The notes: generated from the sequence alone by a model not told the origin. 64,000 bases of DNA from Limnomonas spitsbergensis (GCA_037349105.1 JAYJMM010000105.1:2046001-2110000); one strand, 5' to 3'; positions 25,601-38,528 are shown, counted from the stretch's first letter. Program-made: numbers and translations.

Positions 25601-28600
25601 CCATCATTCAGAGTTTTAGACACCCTAAACCATCCTAGCAAATGATATCTTTGGACCCGTTTGCAAGCTCTGGAACCTGTGTGCCACAGACGGGTAGCCT
25701 GCCCCTGTGCCCCTGTGGGCCTGTGAGCATTCATGAGCCCCAAGGTTTGAGGGCTCCAGGTGTTTGTTGGAAGTCCATGACCCACATGACACAGTGAGGC
25801 GGTGCATCCATCCATGATTACCTCCTCTGCATTCAAATTTGAGCCCAGCCACCCATTCCTGGTTGCAGGAAATCCATGATCCCATCATCCCTTTGGTCGG
25901 TGCTGTGCATGCCCCCCCCCCTCCAGGTGGAGATCTCTAGCCTGGACAATGAGGGATCAGACGGCAAGGAGAAGCTCTTTGAGGAGATCCGCGTGCTGCA
26001 GTGCCTGCACCATAAGAACATCATGGCCTTCCATGACTGGTGGTACAACGAGAAGCAGAAGACCATCAACTTCATAACAGGTACTTGTGGGGCCCGGGCT
26101 GTGCCCGCACCAAAGGGTCGATTAGGGACATGATCTTGTTTGTATCAGGCTGAGCATGGGATTGCCTGACAGAAGACCATAGACTTCTTTACGGGCGTCT
26201 GTTAGACCCAGGCTGCCCGGCTGTGCTGGCGGCAGGCAGGAAGTCATGATGGGGAGATTATCTTGTATGCAGCAAGCACAGCATGTGACAGTCTGCCACG
26301 TCAAGTTTATAGATTGCCAAGATTTGCCAGTGTCCTGCATTTTCACCTGAATGGCGGCAGAGCTCCAGATGCATGGCCTGTGCAATGTATGCCATATTGC
26401 CATGCTTGTCATCGATGCTCTTCACCAAGCGTTTTCAATGCTGTAACTTTGATGGAAATTCTCATCTCATCATCTTCCTGATCATTGTTTTTCTCCAAGA
26501 CATTTCAAAGTCATTTTTGTATTCCAAATACTGTCCAGATTTGTTATATTGCTGAATGATTGCTTGTTGCTGGTTTTCCTGATCTTTGCTTGCCTGCTTG
26601 ATTTCCTCCCCCTGCAGAGTCTTTCTGCTCCGGCACAATTAGACAGTAAGAGGAGATAACTGAAGACCATGCCGAAATGCGTCAGCATCAAGCACCAGTC
26701 CAGGATTCAGGGTGACCCTCAACCCTGCCCCACTGTTTGGCTACTTGTATCACAACCCTGGCTGCTAAAATTCTGCTGGAATCATGATTTGTGAAGGCAC
26801 CATAAAGGATGTTATTCTTTCGATTTTTGGCTGTGCAGCATGAACGTTGCATGATTCACCATGTTGATGATATTGATTTAAAAATTCAGTTTGCTCGCTT
26901 GACCCCCCTTTTATTCTCTCCCTCTGTTATTTGCAACGGCATGGACTGCGCATGAAGAACTCCGTTTGGCAACCTTAATCTCTCTAAGGGTTTGAGGAGC
27001 ATGTAGGCCTGAGCTTCATTGCATGGGGCTCCTTGTTGTACCGCATGGGGCTTCCCATTGTTGCGCTTTCGCTACCTGTTGTATTGCATGGGGCTCCCTG
27101 CTGCATGGCATGGAACCCCTGTTGTACTGCCTTGACCTGTTGTACCGCGTGGCGCAAGCATGCTGATGCTGCATGCCCTCCTGTACGTGCATTGGCGGGC
27201 TGCGCTGTGCTGCTGCAAGCATTGGTACGTGTCCATCGCCGTGCCTCCGGTGAGCCCTGACCTGTGTCACCCCTTCCGCCCCGCCCCCCCCCCTGCGCGT
27301 TCCAGGTACAGGAAAAAGACGAAGGTGATGAACGACAGAATCTTAAAGCGTTGGGCCTGGCAGATCCTCGCAGGCTTGGTGTACCTGCATGGCCACGAGC
27401 CACCCATCGTGCACCGGTAGGCAGCAATGGTGGCCTACCCAGTGCAGTGGCCTGACAGGCAGCTGAATCCAGGCTTCAGGGTGTTTTCTTCATTGATGTG
27501 ATTGTGCCGGTGAGCTCCAAGTGGTGCTCATGTGACATATTACTCAGCTCCTGTGAGGCGGTGGGCCCCGGTGGGCCCATGCACTATATAGCGGTGCGAC
27601 CAGTACAGCCAGGCGCCTGGGCACCAGAGCGCCACCTGCTCCAAATGCATCAGTGGAGGGAGGCAGGTGCTGGGCATGTGATGGCTCAGGTTCCCCCCAG
27701 TCCCTGGGCTAGCTGTGTGCTCCCTCTCTCTGGGCAAGTTGTGTGTGTTGGTGTGGTCCCACCTCTGGAGCATCCCAGTCCCAGGAGTGCATCCAGTGGC
27801 AGTAGCGTGTGAATCAGAGCCAGCAGCTGACTAGGCTGGCTGAGGATCGCAGAGTCAACTGCTGACAAGTTAGACGCGCTGCTGGAGCACTGCTATTGTC
27901 CATGTTTTTTGTCACTGCTGGCGGGTGCTTGCTTGTGATAAGGGGGTAGGACTGGTCTCCTCATGGTGGGGAAGTTCCTTTCATTACTTAATTTGTCGGC
28001 TACAAAGTCAACTTTGGCAGGCCACCCTGCGGCCGTCAAAGGCCTGTTTGGGACCAAACCTGGACCGGCCTGCAACTGGTGATCAGAGTAGCAAGGCTGG
28101 CCACAAAGGGGCCTCTGGCCAGTGTAGCTGACATGTATCTAAAACACGAAAACAGAAACACTCGTCCCTTTGAAGGCGGCCGAGACGTCCCTCATGTGCG
28201 CCTAGGCTTCTCTTTGAGGTCATATGATGCATACCGGTCGAGCGCCATATGCGGCTTCTCAAATTCGTTAAACAGCCATACCCTACCATACCGTACTAAA
28301 GTAGTCATGTAAACAAGTCCTGTACTGATCTACCAGCACAGGTCCCCATACCTCGTACCTTCAACGCTGTCATGTACAGACAGGCACATCGCATGCATGC
28401 CGAGGCCTGTCTCTTGTGACATCAGGCCTTGTCTCTTGCTGCAGTAATCCTGTTGCAGACCAGGCATCTGATCCTGTGATCCACTGACCTCAATGTGCCA
28501 ATGAACCCCCTATGCCCCCCCTCCCCATCCACGGTCTTTTTCCACAGAGACCTGAAGTGTGACAACATCTTTGTCAACGCAAACAGCGGTGTGATCAAAA

Positions 28601-31600
28601 TCGGGGACCTGGGCCTGGCAACGGCGCAGCAGGGCCTGAGTGTTGTGGGTGAGAAGACAGCTAGGCATGAGTGTTGTGGGAGACATCCCAACCTGTCCGC
28701 AAACCTAACAGGTGGCTTAGGGGCCCATTGTTGGCGTCTTTGTGTTCTGCAGTGCCGCTGGTGCATCTAGCGCTCCTAGACGATATAACCTTCACAGTCT
28801 ACTAGATCCAGTTCTGTGATTGTGTGTTCAGGCGGCACGGGACGATGTGCATGACGCCCCTTTACCCACGAGAATAGCGTAATGGACTCATGGACTTGTT
28901 GAGAGGTATTCTGTGCCTTAGAACTGTGCTGGCTGCTGGCTGCTGTGCTTGCATAACTTACTTTCCAAGACTGCCCCCCCCCAAGAATCAGGCTGGTGCA
29001 CTGCTTGGGGTCGGAATGGGGTCATAGACCGTCTGAGAGGGGACCAGGAACCCGCTAGGCCGTGGTGTGGATGTATAGATTAGCCAATGGGTAGCAGCAG
29101 GGCGCGGTGGTTGTACAACTGCATGTGTGTAGGAGGCAATGGCTTCATCATGATTCATGACATCTTTTGTACAGGTTGTTTTTTACCTTGATGTCTACTC
29201 CTCAGCACCTGGATGTGCCTCATCACTTGCTCGCACCCTTATCTCAGGCACGCCCGAATTCATGGCCCCTGAGATCTACGAAGAAGATTACAACGAGAAG
29301 GTTGATGTTTACAGGTGTGACCCCTGGTGTACAGGTGTAACTCGTATACAGACGTGAATGTGACTCATGGTGTAATGGTGTGACCCCTGGTGTACAGGTG
29401 TAACTCTTATACAGGCATAAGTGCGACTCCTGGTGTAATGGTGTGGTGGATGTAATGCTGGCGGAGGCATTATTGGTCATATGTTTTGCATTTGGATGGG
29501 AGAGGGGGGCACAGTGCCTTTTAGGAGGCCGGATCCCTGTTGGGGCTCTGCATCGCGCTTGCTCCTAGCTATCCCCTGCTCCTGCTCTTATTCGGAACGC
29601 CATTGATCCTAAACGCTCAATTAGGCATGCCCTCGCTGCCTGCTTGCCCCTGCACAGCTTTGGAATGTGCCTTCTGGAGCTGGCGACGCTGGAGTACCCG
29701 TACCACGAATGTCACGGCGTGGCTCAGATATTCCGAAAGGTCACCCTGGTGAGAGGCAGTGGCAGTGCGGCACCTCAGGGTTACTCCTTTGGCTCGGCTA
29801 CATTTCAGCTGCCTCCTAGCCTGCAGCCAGAGGCCCCGTTTGCGTCCAGCCACGCTGCTAGGGCCGTTTGTTGTGTAGGTCACGCCTGCTCACCTTCCCC
29901 CCCTCCCATGTGCTTGCTGACCTTTCTCTTGCGTCCAGGGCATAAAGCCTGAGGCATTGCAGCGAGTGGAGGGGGTGGAGCTCCAGCTTCTGATCGAGCT
30001 GTGCATCGCCCATGACCCTCAGCAACGGCCAGAGGCGCGGGCCCTTCTCAAACATCCGTACTTCGAAAGCCTGAGAAACGTGAGTTTGAGGGATGTGGCT
30101 GCATGGACTGGAGGGCAGAGTGCAAGGATTGAGAGGCAAGGGGGGGAGGCTAGGGATGAGGTTGCGAAGATGTACAATCAATGCTGTGGTCTTGCGACGC
30201 AATTGAGAAATGGTTGAAGTAATTACGGTTTCTTACTAGTAGAGGAGGCTGAATTTGCCTTCAAAGTACGGTGACTGAAACTCAGCTACGTAATTCAGCC
30301 ACCGTAAGGCCAGTAATTGGCATGGCAGTGCATACAATGCCAAACCGGGACACAGCTTGTTCCCGACCTTCATTCCTTTGAGCATAGTTTGTTCCTGACA
30401 TTCATTGCTTTGGCCTTCTTGTTTGCACTCACTGCTCTGCCTCTCTGGGCAAGGCTCTAGGGCGGAAGTGGCAGACGCTTCAGCAAGCATGCAGTGCCTG
30501 TGCACTCCTCGTTCACCGGGATGTTGCGCAGCATTGGATGCCATTTTTCAAGCAGGATGTCATTCACGCATTTTATGTTGTTGCTTAACATTCCCCAGGA
30601 ACAGGAGCTGAGCCGGACGCACCCCAACTTCGGGCACCTGGGCACGATGTCCGTACCGGGGATTCCGCTCCACGTGAAGGTGCCCGTGCCGGCTTCACGA
30701 GGCTCACTGGATGCCGCCTCGACAGCCCACGCGCTGGGCTTCACGATGCCCGCGGATGACGGCGAGGTCCTCCCTCGCGCCTTATCGCCCACGCGCTTTC
30801 TAGAGGGTGCCGACACGAGCCCGCTGTCGACCCCGGTGGCCGCTCTGTCCCCGGATCCTGTGACCCCATACAGCAAGAAGCCGCCTTTGTTTCCGCCGCT
30901 GCTAGAGGTAAAGTTATGCTGAATCATGGGTTTTCAGTAACCGATATTGATGGGGAGCAGGTTTGATGATCCACAAAGAATCCCCCCATCCCCCTCCAGT
31001 GCATGCTGTATTTCCAGTTTTGGCAATGTGCTGACAATGTCGGCATACCCTGGGCATCCAAGCTGTCGAATTGAGCCCTTGGCCAAGTCGCCGCCCCCCC
31101 TCCTGAATGAACGAAAGGTGCCCAGGGTGAGACATAGAAAAATCTTCCTCCTAATGCTGCTACTCTCCGCTGTCTCATCCAATCAGTCTGTCATGATGCC
31201 GAGCGTCCCAGCGGCTTCTTGACATGTCAGGGTACAGCTCCCATGCACAGGGCCTCCACGCGCCTCGTGGGCGGGACCGAAACCAGAAAGCTCCGTAATC
31301 AGCCTGAGGCTGGTGCCTTGCAGAAGTGACCGCAAATTGTTGCCAAACATGGAGACGGTACGTTGCTGCTTCTTTCTGATTTTAACTCTCGTGCACATAT
31401 GCGCAGGAGTCTAGTATGAGTGCGCTTGATGAGGTCAGCAGCTCCTCCTTGGCCGCCAAGCCACCCTTGCCTGGCAGCGCCAACCGCCTGTTGCAGTTCC
31501 AGCAGGGGCAGATACCGCAGCATCTGTCCGACGTTGCGCTCGAGATCTTTCGGCGGGATTCCATTCAGAGGATGGAGGACGAGGCCGCTTCGGACGTGTC

Positions 31601-33542
31601 GGAGGAGGTGCGCTGCATCATTAATTGTAGGGTGTCTATAAGCTGCAGTTTTGCTGAATCTCGGTCTACGGCCGGGGGTGTCTGTAGCAACAAGCCCTGC
31701 TCTGCTTGGGCTGCTGCTCCGAGACCGCACAAAACTGCGTCCCCATTGGTGGCTGTCAGGCATTCCCGAAAAGGCAGCCTGGTGCACACTTCAGTAAGTT
31801 TTGTTTCAGGAAGATGGAGAAAACATGCCTGCCTGTGCTGAGCCCTATTTTCTCTCTCTACCAACGAAACTGAACAAGTCACCTTCCACTGCTGTGCATG
31901 TGCGTTGCCTTTGCAGTCCACTTGATTTTTTCTAATTTGCTGTTTCTCTTTCCTTGGCCTGTTCGTGCTGCCTGGCACTGTTTAACCGGGGCCTTCGGCT
32001 ACCTGATAACGGAAGAGTGTCAGTTATGAGCCTGGGCCGCTTGCCTTTTCGACAAAGATAAGGCCTGCAGTCTACGTTGTGACGAATGATCATCGCTGGA
32101 GAGGCCACCCAGGTGCCCTCAACTGAGATGTCTGCCTGTCCTCCCTCCCCCGCCAACGCCTCCTGCTGCAGGTTGTCATCCCGATGGACAGCCTTGCAGA
32201 AGCAGCGCATGAAGATGAGCTTGTTGGTGACGAGTGTGGCTATTGCAGCAACACCGACGACCCAGAGCGGACCACGCTGTCTGCCCTGCGTTTGCAGCGC
32301 ATCAGCATGTTTGGGGCCCAGCAGAGCATTGCGTTGCCGGCCTTTAACTTGAGGCGCATCAGTCCCCAGCTGTCTGACCGATGGCCTTCCCGCTCCCAGC
32401 GCAGCAGCATCGAGGGCGGCAGCGTTGGCAGCGGCAGCGGGCCGGCCGCCGCAGTCAACAGCGGAGGCAGCAACGCCATGTTCTCGGGGTTCTCCGATGC
32501 GTCCTTTGCCACCACGGTGGCTGGCGGGGAGGCATTCTTGCAGGACAGTCCTGGCAAGCCCAGGGGCCATACCGTGTCCTGCTTGGGCTGCAGGGATTCT
32601 CCCAGGATGCAGCGCAAGAGCAGCATCATGCTGCCTGCCCCCTCGCAATCGGCGGTCAAGGTGACTCCGCTGAGGACTGCATGCAGCCTGGCCTATGGGA
32701 ATTCAGCTGGAGGCAGCAGGTGCGATGTCCGTTTGAAGTACCGGTACTTGTTGTTTTTATCAGGTGCCCCTGTGCTCACTTCCCAAGGCAACAGGTGCAC
32801 CGCTGCAGCCTGAAAGCTGCCCGCTGGGGTATCCATGGTACCCATATCAGGCATGCCTCTGTTTGCCTGACTCAGCTATGACTCAATGAGTTTTAGCTAC
32901 GAGTCAGCTACATTCCGCCCTCTGGCCAGGGACCCCAGGCATGGCCAGCCATGTTGCTGCAGCCGCCGTTCGTAGGACAGTCCAGGTTTAGTCCCAATAT
33001 GGCCGTTTGCGGCCGCGGGACCGCCTGCCCGTGGTAGTCTTGAGCCAGAAGAAGAATGCCAGTTAGCCATGCCTGTGCATGCACGAGGCATGCCTCACTG
33101 CTCAGAAGCATGGCTCACTGCTCGTGCACGCAAGATCCATCGGGCGCACCGCATGCTGAGCAGTGAGCATGTGAGGTCATCTTAGGCCCTCGACGTCTCC
33201 CTCACGCCTTTCATGTGCAGATTCTTCCTCCCTGACAAACGGCCCTCGTTGCTGGCGGTCTCAAGCTTGGTCTATGCTGAGCTAGAGACCAAGCCGAGCA
33301 CAGACTCAGGCATCATGTCAACAATTTCGTGCACACCTCACCATGAGAGCATGCCTGCTAATCGCTCGTCGTGGCTGTCCACGACGTCCTTGGTGGTGGC
33401 CAAGCGGCAGGAGGCGCGGCAACAGCAGGCGTATAGCGGAGCAGACACCGGAAAGCCCATCCAGGGCATCATCGTCAGGGTGAAGCAATGCAAGGGACGC
33501 GGCTTCAACAAGTCCTTTGCCACCAGCTTGACCTCCTCGTAG
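22602..33542 (+). CDS. WNK: WNK-family (with-no-lysine) serine/threonine kinase
   Basis: Thirteen exons keep frame throughout: 22602-22781, 22972-23058, 25927-26080, 26618-26645, 27306-27416, 28548-28648, 29248-29314, 29658-29748, 29939-30079, 30599-30907, 31407-31607, 32172-32719 and 33221-33542 (TAG). The product is 779 residues. The kinase domain spans about 61-320. The catalytic Lys sits in the glycine loop (GRGACK, K71), while the usual beta-3 position is Asn (VAWNQ, N88); that is the WNK signature. Also visible are HRDLKCDN (D188), DLG (D207) and EFMAPEI. The tail of about 460 residues is Ser-rich with several RRIS/RKSS-type sites and no recognised domain. Exon 4 is only 28 nt. WNKs act in osmotic and ion homeostasis and, in plants, in flowering and clock control; the role here is unknown. 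Introns carry a 17-bp minisatellite and two dispersed elements. Confidence 0.9.
23296..25470 (+). repeat. 17-bp minisatellite in WNK intron 2
   Basis: About 2.17 kb of a degenerate 17-bp unit, consensus CATGCAGCAGACCTAAC with AYCTRRC variants: roughly 125 copies. Higher-order repeats are visible. A block with CTGACCTAA recurs 221 bp (13 units) apart at 23661 and 23882. A block with AGATCTTATTATG recurs 187 bp (11 units) apart at 24921 and 25108. It lies entirely inside the 2.87-kb intron 2, between the exons for the glycine loop and the alpha-C region. Confidence 0.95.
27008..27160 (+). repeat. Degenerate short tandem repeat in WNK intron 4
   Basis: Loosely repeated TGTTGTAYYGCATGGGGCT blocks of about 40 bp (near 27032, 27077 and 27120, further decayed near 27137) in the middle of intron 4. 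Weak and diverged. Confidence 0.4.
28014..28145 (-). mobile_element. Dispersed intronic element, antisense copy (WNK intron 5)
   Basis: Its reverse complement aligns with 32890-33030: GTTTTAG...GTCAGCTACA...TGGCCAGCC...CCAGGTTTGGTCCCAA...GGCCGC...GCCTGCC. No coding capacity, so a non-autonomous element (MITE or SINE-like) is likely. The class is not determined. Confidence 0.5.
29315..29440 (+). repeat. Two tandem 63-bp repeats at the start of WNK intron 7
   Basis: GTGTGACCCCTGGTGTACAG occurs at 29315, directly at the exon 7 donor, and again at 29378. The donor-side sequence is therefore duplicated within the intron. Confidence 0.8.
32890..33030 (+). mobile_element. Dispersed intronic element, sense copy (WNK intron 12)
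   Basis: The clearest sense copy of the element at 28014-28145. It begins GTTTTAGCTACGAGTCAGC and contains GGCATGGCCAGCC and CCAGGTTTAGTCCCAA. It sits inside intron 12 (32720-33220). Confidence 0.5.
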
Positions 33543-35293
33543 GTCCCCTTGAGCTTGCTTTGCAGCACTGCTTTTGACGCCGCCTGGCTGTCATTACCGT
33601 GGCTGCTCTGATGGGCTTTTCAAGGAAAGCCAGGAAAGAGTGGGAAAGAGTCAAATGTTACAATGTTACGCCGGCCAAGCTTGTTGCTCACTTAGTTTGT
33701 CAACCATTATCCTAGTTGATATATTTGAGTAATATTTCCGAACTGGGCTGTGGGCTCCTGTCCCAAGCATCAGATGTGATGCTCTGCTGGACTGAGGAAA
33801 CGTCACGACTGTACATGCATGCCCGGCACAGCCCAAGCTGAAGTATTCATTCTGTTGTGTCTGTCTGTGCAGGTTGAAGAGGGCTGCCTCGGTATGACTC
33901 AGCTTCATCCGGAGGTCAAGGCCAGTCCAGTGCTCATGTGAATATCATGTGGGCACTTTTGTTGCAGCCGCAGCTGTTGTTCAGGATCTGTTCCTTCATT
34001 GCTATTTGAGCTAGTTGTCGTGTTTTACTGGGGTTCGTTATGAGTGAGTTTACGAGTTATTGATTTGTGTGGTGTTGCGAGGTTGGCAGGTGTTGAATGG
34101 ACTTCCGTGGCGTGGGGGTATACCTTGGGGTGTGACATGTGGCTCTGAGGCCCTGCCTCAGCATGTGCCTGGTGGCAAATGTAGACCTTTATATCATTAT
34201 ATGGGCCTCTGTCAGCCTGTTGTCCTTGATGCCTAATGCTGGTGGCAGTCCTCAGCCAACCTTGCTGCTTGACTATTAGATGCTTGTATGCAATACGTAG
34301 TGTTGGGATAATTAAATATTGGTAGTCACGGAACACTGGGCAGTTATTTTGTGTGGGCCACGTTCAGCTCTTTGGCTGGGGCTTATCTACTGCGGTGTGA
34401 GGGTCGTTTCTACACCACAGCGTCGTTGTTTGCTGGTAGGTAGGGCAGGAGTCGTGAGTGTTTTTCTTGTTTTCTATCCTTGCTATTGAGTGCTCATATT
34501 GGTGGTGTCGTTCGGAACTGGTTCTCTAGTGTCAGAAATTGTCTTCATATTTTGGTTACGGACGATGTCATTGTAATTGAGGGCACACTGGACAGTGCTT
34601 TGGTTAAGGGCGCGTGCGTGGCGCTAGAGTGACCCGGTGTACCTACCAGGGGGGTGACCTTGGTGGGAATGTCGGCGATGCAGATATTGCGGTTGTTTAT
34701 CTGGGCATCCTGGAGAAGTTGGGCCAGGCGTTGCCTGTGGTGAAGTATCAAACTTAGCACCTCTGCTGAGCACGGAACCTGTAATGGGATGGGAAGGGTT
34801 GCGAACGCAATAATCTTCATAGAACTCGAAGAGTATTACAGTGCCTTCTGTCACAGGTCCAAACCATGCATGCATGTCGAAAGGACTTTCATTGGACAGG
34901 ACCAAGGGTCGTCCTTTGCATAAAGGATAGAAAAGTTCTTGCCTGTCATACTCAGCCAGACTTCAAAGTTTGAATTACTTCCGTGCGGATCAGAGATGCG
35001 GATACATGCACCGTTTCCGTTTCTGTCAATACGGCTGCGGACCTTACGACAACCACTAGTTGCAAATTATCAGAGATGCTCTGCAAATTGCGAGCAAACG
35101 GTTGTACACGACGAAGGTTCCACGTGGCTTGCATGTGGTCTCAGAGCAGCGGGTCCCCACAGCCACGCACGCGCAGACCCTAGAACCCGAACACCGCGTC
35201 CAGCGCCCTACATGACAATCGGGACCATTGATTTCACATCATCTTCAAGAAAGCCACCCCACAGAATCCCTCACTTCAATTTAACCTGTTATC
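33543..35293. other. Intergenic region, WNK to ELIP
   Basis: About 1.75 kb with no gene I can support. Two overlapping minus-strand ORFs (34545-34820 and 34624-34905) hint at frameshifted or spliced coding sequence but match no family I recognise. The WNK 3' UTR and the ELIP promoter must lie here. Confidence 0.5.
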
Positions 35294-36269
35294 ATGTCTT
35301 TCGCCTTGTCCAGCCGTGCCTCCACCGTCTCTTGCCGCCAGGCATCCAAGGCATCACCCATCTCGCGCTCCTCCAGGCGCGTCGTGTCCGTCAGGGCCGA
35401 GACACCGGGAACCCCCCCCAATGTGAGTGTCTGCTCATCACACACTTCGTGAAACAGACTACACCCTCACGCAGAGTGATCTAGCTTGCCTGCCTATTGC
35501 GTCCCGTTAGCTCGTCGCGTCCGTATGTACGGCCATCGCGTTGTTTGTACCCGGAAACGTCTCACTCTTTCGCCTTCCTCCATTATGACCGGCGCAGGAT
35601 GTGAAGCCGGCTGCCACCCCTGTGAATGCATCTGCCCCTATGCCCTCGGCACCTCCTCCTCCCCCTCCGGCCCCTGTCGCACCGGCAGCCCCCTCCCTGC
35701 AGAGTGAGTTGGGATCGGTGGTCGGGATCGTTCCGTAACGCCCCGAATGGATATCAGCATACATGAAACATTGTCTACAATGAATGTCACCTGTCATGCT
35801 GGGTTAATACCGTGGTACAGAAAGAGGCTGTCACGACCTAATAATTCGAATTAAGTTTTCAAAACTGGTAGCTCCTACCCTAACAAGGGACAGCCAGACT
35901 TCAAATAATGTTAATTGACTTCCCCTTTTCACCACCTGCTGTGCAGCTGCCATGGGTTTCTCTGGAGCTGGCCCTGAGACCATCAACGGTCGCTTGGCCA
36001 TGCTTGGCTTTGTCGCTGCTGTTGGCCGTGAGCTTGCCAGCGGCAGCACCCTCCTGTCCCAGCTGGACTCCACTGTGGTCCCTGTTGTGATCACCTTCGC
36101 CATCTTCTCTGCAGCCAGCTTATACACAATCGTCAATGGCGGCAAGGCCCAGCCCTCGGACTTTTGGAAGCCTGAGGCAGAGATGCTCAATGGAAGGGCA
36201 GCCATGCTGGGCCTGGTTGCAATGGCTGTGACTGAGGTAGCCACGGGATCTGCCGTCTTCACCATTTAA
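35294..36269 (+). CDS. ELIP: Early light-induced protein (ELIP-like), thylakoid
   Basis: Exons 35294-35422, 35598-35703 and 35947-36269 (TAA), phases 0 and 1, give 185 residues. Residues 1-36 (MSFALSSRASTVSCRQ..., rich in Ser/Arg/Ala, ending SVRA/E) look like a chloroplast transit peptide. A Pro/Ala linker follows (PSAPPPPPPAPVAPAAPS). Three membrane helices are visible: helix 1 with ETINGRLAMLGF (about 89-110), helix 2 (about 122-143) and helix 3 with EMLNGRAAMLGL (about 157-178). Helices 1 and 3 carry the ExxNGRxAMxG chlorophyll-binding motif of the LHC superfamily. ELIPs bind pigments transiently in thylakoids and protect against excess light. Length, three helices and the FWKPEAEMLNGR segment favour ELIP over one-helix or two-helix relatives. 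Confidence 0.88.
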
Positions 36270-36487
36270 TTGTTGATGAAATGTGTCATACTGTTATACT
36301 AACCTAGTACATAATGGCTGATGGATATATTATCCCTTTCTCAGTAGTAGTACACACATTTGTCTAGAATATAGGCCTGTCTATTGTATTCCACCCATGC
36401 CTGCGATGACTGGTACTGGTGTGATACTTAAGCATAGTACAAATATGCACAATCCTTTGACATAAACAGCATGCCTGTGCTTGTTGT

Positions 36488-36492
36488 TGTAA
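36488..36492 (+). terminator. Possible TGTAA polyadenylation signal of the ELIP gene
   Basis: TGTAA, the usual chlorophycean poly(A) signal, occurs 219 nt after the ELIP stop codon. The motif is short, so chance occurrence is possible. Confidence 0.35.
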
Positions 36493-38428
36493 CACTTGAA
36501 ATTTGCAGGCAATGGCAATTGTGGACGTGACTAGATATAATATCTGATATAAAGGACAAATTACACACACTACCCATCGAAACAAAATCACGTTATCCGT
36601 CCACCATGGCATTCTATGTATTTTTATTACAATATAAATCCATGGCAATCTGCAGCCAAAAGTGGTTACGAGTCAAACCCCCCCGGCTGTGGGCCACTTG
36701 CGGCATGACCTTAACCATGGCTGTGACACACTCGGTTCAGCTGAGACTGTACCCAGACCGAGAGAGGAAAGGGAGAGGGGCGGAGTTTGATTGACCCAAT
36801 AAGAGGGGTGAATATTGATTGATCCAGGAAGGATTGGTCCTTAAAATACATCTGAATTACACCTTAAACCTTGCCCGAAAATAAATTGTATACCCAGGCT
36901 TAGGCCCAGTTATAATTTAGCTGAATAATGGCCAATACATGAGGGAATGCAGAGAGACTAGCTGCGAGGACCACCAGACGCAGGCCGGCTAAGGCTTTGT
37001 CATCATTGGCCCAGTCTGGCGAACAATGCAATCAGCTTGCAACTCATAGTAGGACACTGTGGCTTTTTTGCATGCACCATGAGGACCAGAAACACCCTCC
37101 AAGCACAAGCCATGCCTTCCCTTGAGCTCTATCAAAGCCAGGACTCCACCAGCAGCAAGTGCAAGTACCTGCAAACATGGCAGAGCGAATGTCCAGTATC
37201 AACATTGAAACAACCTAGCAAAAAATTGTTCCGCATGATTGAGAACACTCCAGACTGCATAGAAAGCCAAATACCTTACCTCCTGAATGAAAGTATGGTG
37301 CACACCCTGCCGAACGTGCGATCGCGTGGGGCTTGTAGGTCCCCTGCTCATGGATCATGAGTAATCCCAGCCACTGTACACAGCTAGTTCCATGATGTAG
37401 CCATACAAATTACACATGTGAGGGGACAGGAGCTTGGGACCCAGCAATCGTATCCACGTCCCAGCCATACCCACACAGTGGCAGGAACTTGGGACCCAAT
37501 GTCCTATACAAAGGGGGGTGGCAGGACCGATCCCTTCATCATTGGGAATGGAAGCCACCGGTATTGTACGACTGGAACATTTCGTCATATCTGGCGTACG
37601 CCACATCCCTAATAGAAATGGGTAAAATGCATTTAAGAAAAAACCTTAAGGGCCTGTCTGCCCCAGCATTACCAAAAGTATCAGGTGCCAAAGCACGAAA
37701 GCTCAGGCCCGCACTCCCCGCAGGCACCATCATGCCCCCATCAGTCATAACATCTCTGGGCTTTTATAAAAAAAGGTACAGCTGTGTGAGTGCCCAACCA
37801 TTCAGGCCCCCATCATTGCCAATTAGTTATACTTGGATTTTTGCTAAATCGTTGGCATAAGCATTGCATAGGCCCCTTTCAGTCTTCCCCATTCAAGATG
37901 ATCAAAAGCCATACCATTGGATTGTGGTCAGGTGTAGCTCTTCTAAAACAAATGTCGATGCTTCATACCGTATGGAGGGCAGCATGCCGACGTTTTAGCA
38001 ATTTTGCTTAATATACCCTCGAACGGGCAGTCTTATCCAGGCCAGATCTGCCTGCCAAGACTGGTCTCTATTAGTGCTGTCACCCATTCTGTGATACCCC
38101 ACACAGTCATGACTTCTTGACGTCAGCACTGAAAGAATTCATGACCCCCTAACACAGAAGAATCCATAAACATCTATACCTGCTTAAATTACTGCCGCTT
38201 CTCTCTATTTACCTTCTTTGCCCATGACAAGGGGTAAAGACTTGGGCGCCCATGCAGCTGAGCCTGTTGAGGAGGGCCCAGAGGTGTGCTGTCATGAACC
38301 TGCAAAGTATGACATCAGGGCATACACCATGTTGATCGGAGATATTAGGCCTTTCAAGTCGGTGAGCAAAATTAGCATCCAAGGCAAGTGTCGAAGCCCA
38401 CACTGTCGCTCGCATGCCATGCCATGCC

Positions 38429-38463
38429 ATCCGCGGCGGAGCCAACTTGGCTCCGCCGCGGAT
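38429..38463. repeat. Perfect palindrome, 17-bp arms, 1-nt spacer
   Basis: Left arm ATCCGCGGCGGAGCCAA (38429-38445), one C, then the exact reverse complement (38447-38463). It is preceded by a short CATGC tandem (CATGCCATGCCATGCC). No feature around it explains the arms. Confidence 0.9.
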
Positions 38464-38528
38464 TTGAAATATGCTGCATGACAAAGCCTTTTAAATAGGC
38501 GATGTCTGCGATTGCTTTATTACCATAG

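Noticed and set aside
34545..34905. Possible minus-strand gene or transposon fragment
   Set aside because: Two overlapping frames look partly protein-like, but there is no family match, no consistent splice joining and no start context.
37489..37860. Plus-strand ORF (GPNVLYKGGWQDRS...) and its minus-strand counterpart at 37539-37748
   Set aside because: No recognised motif, low-complexity context and no neighbouring exons in phase; not called as a gene.
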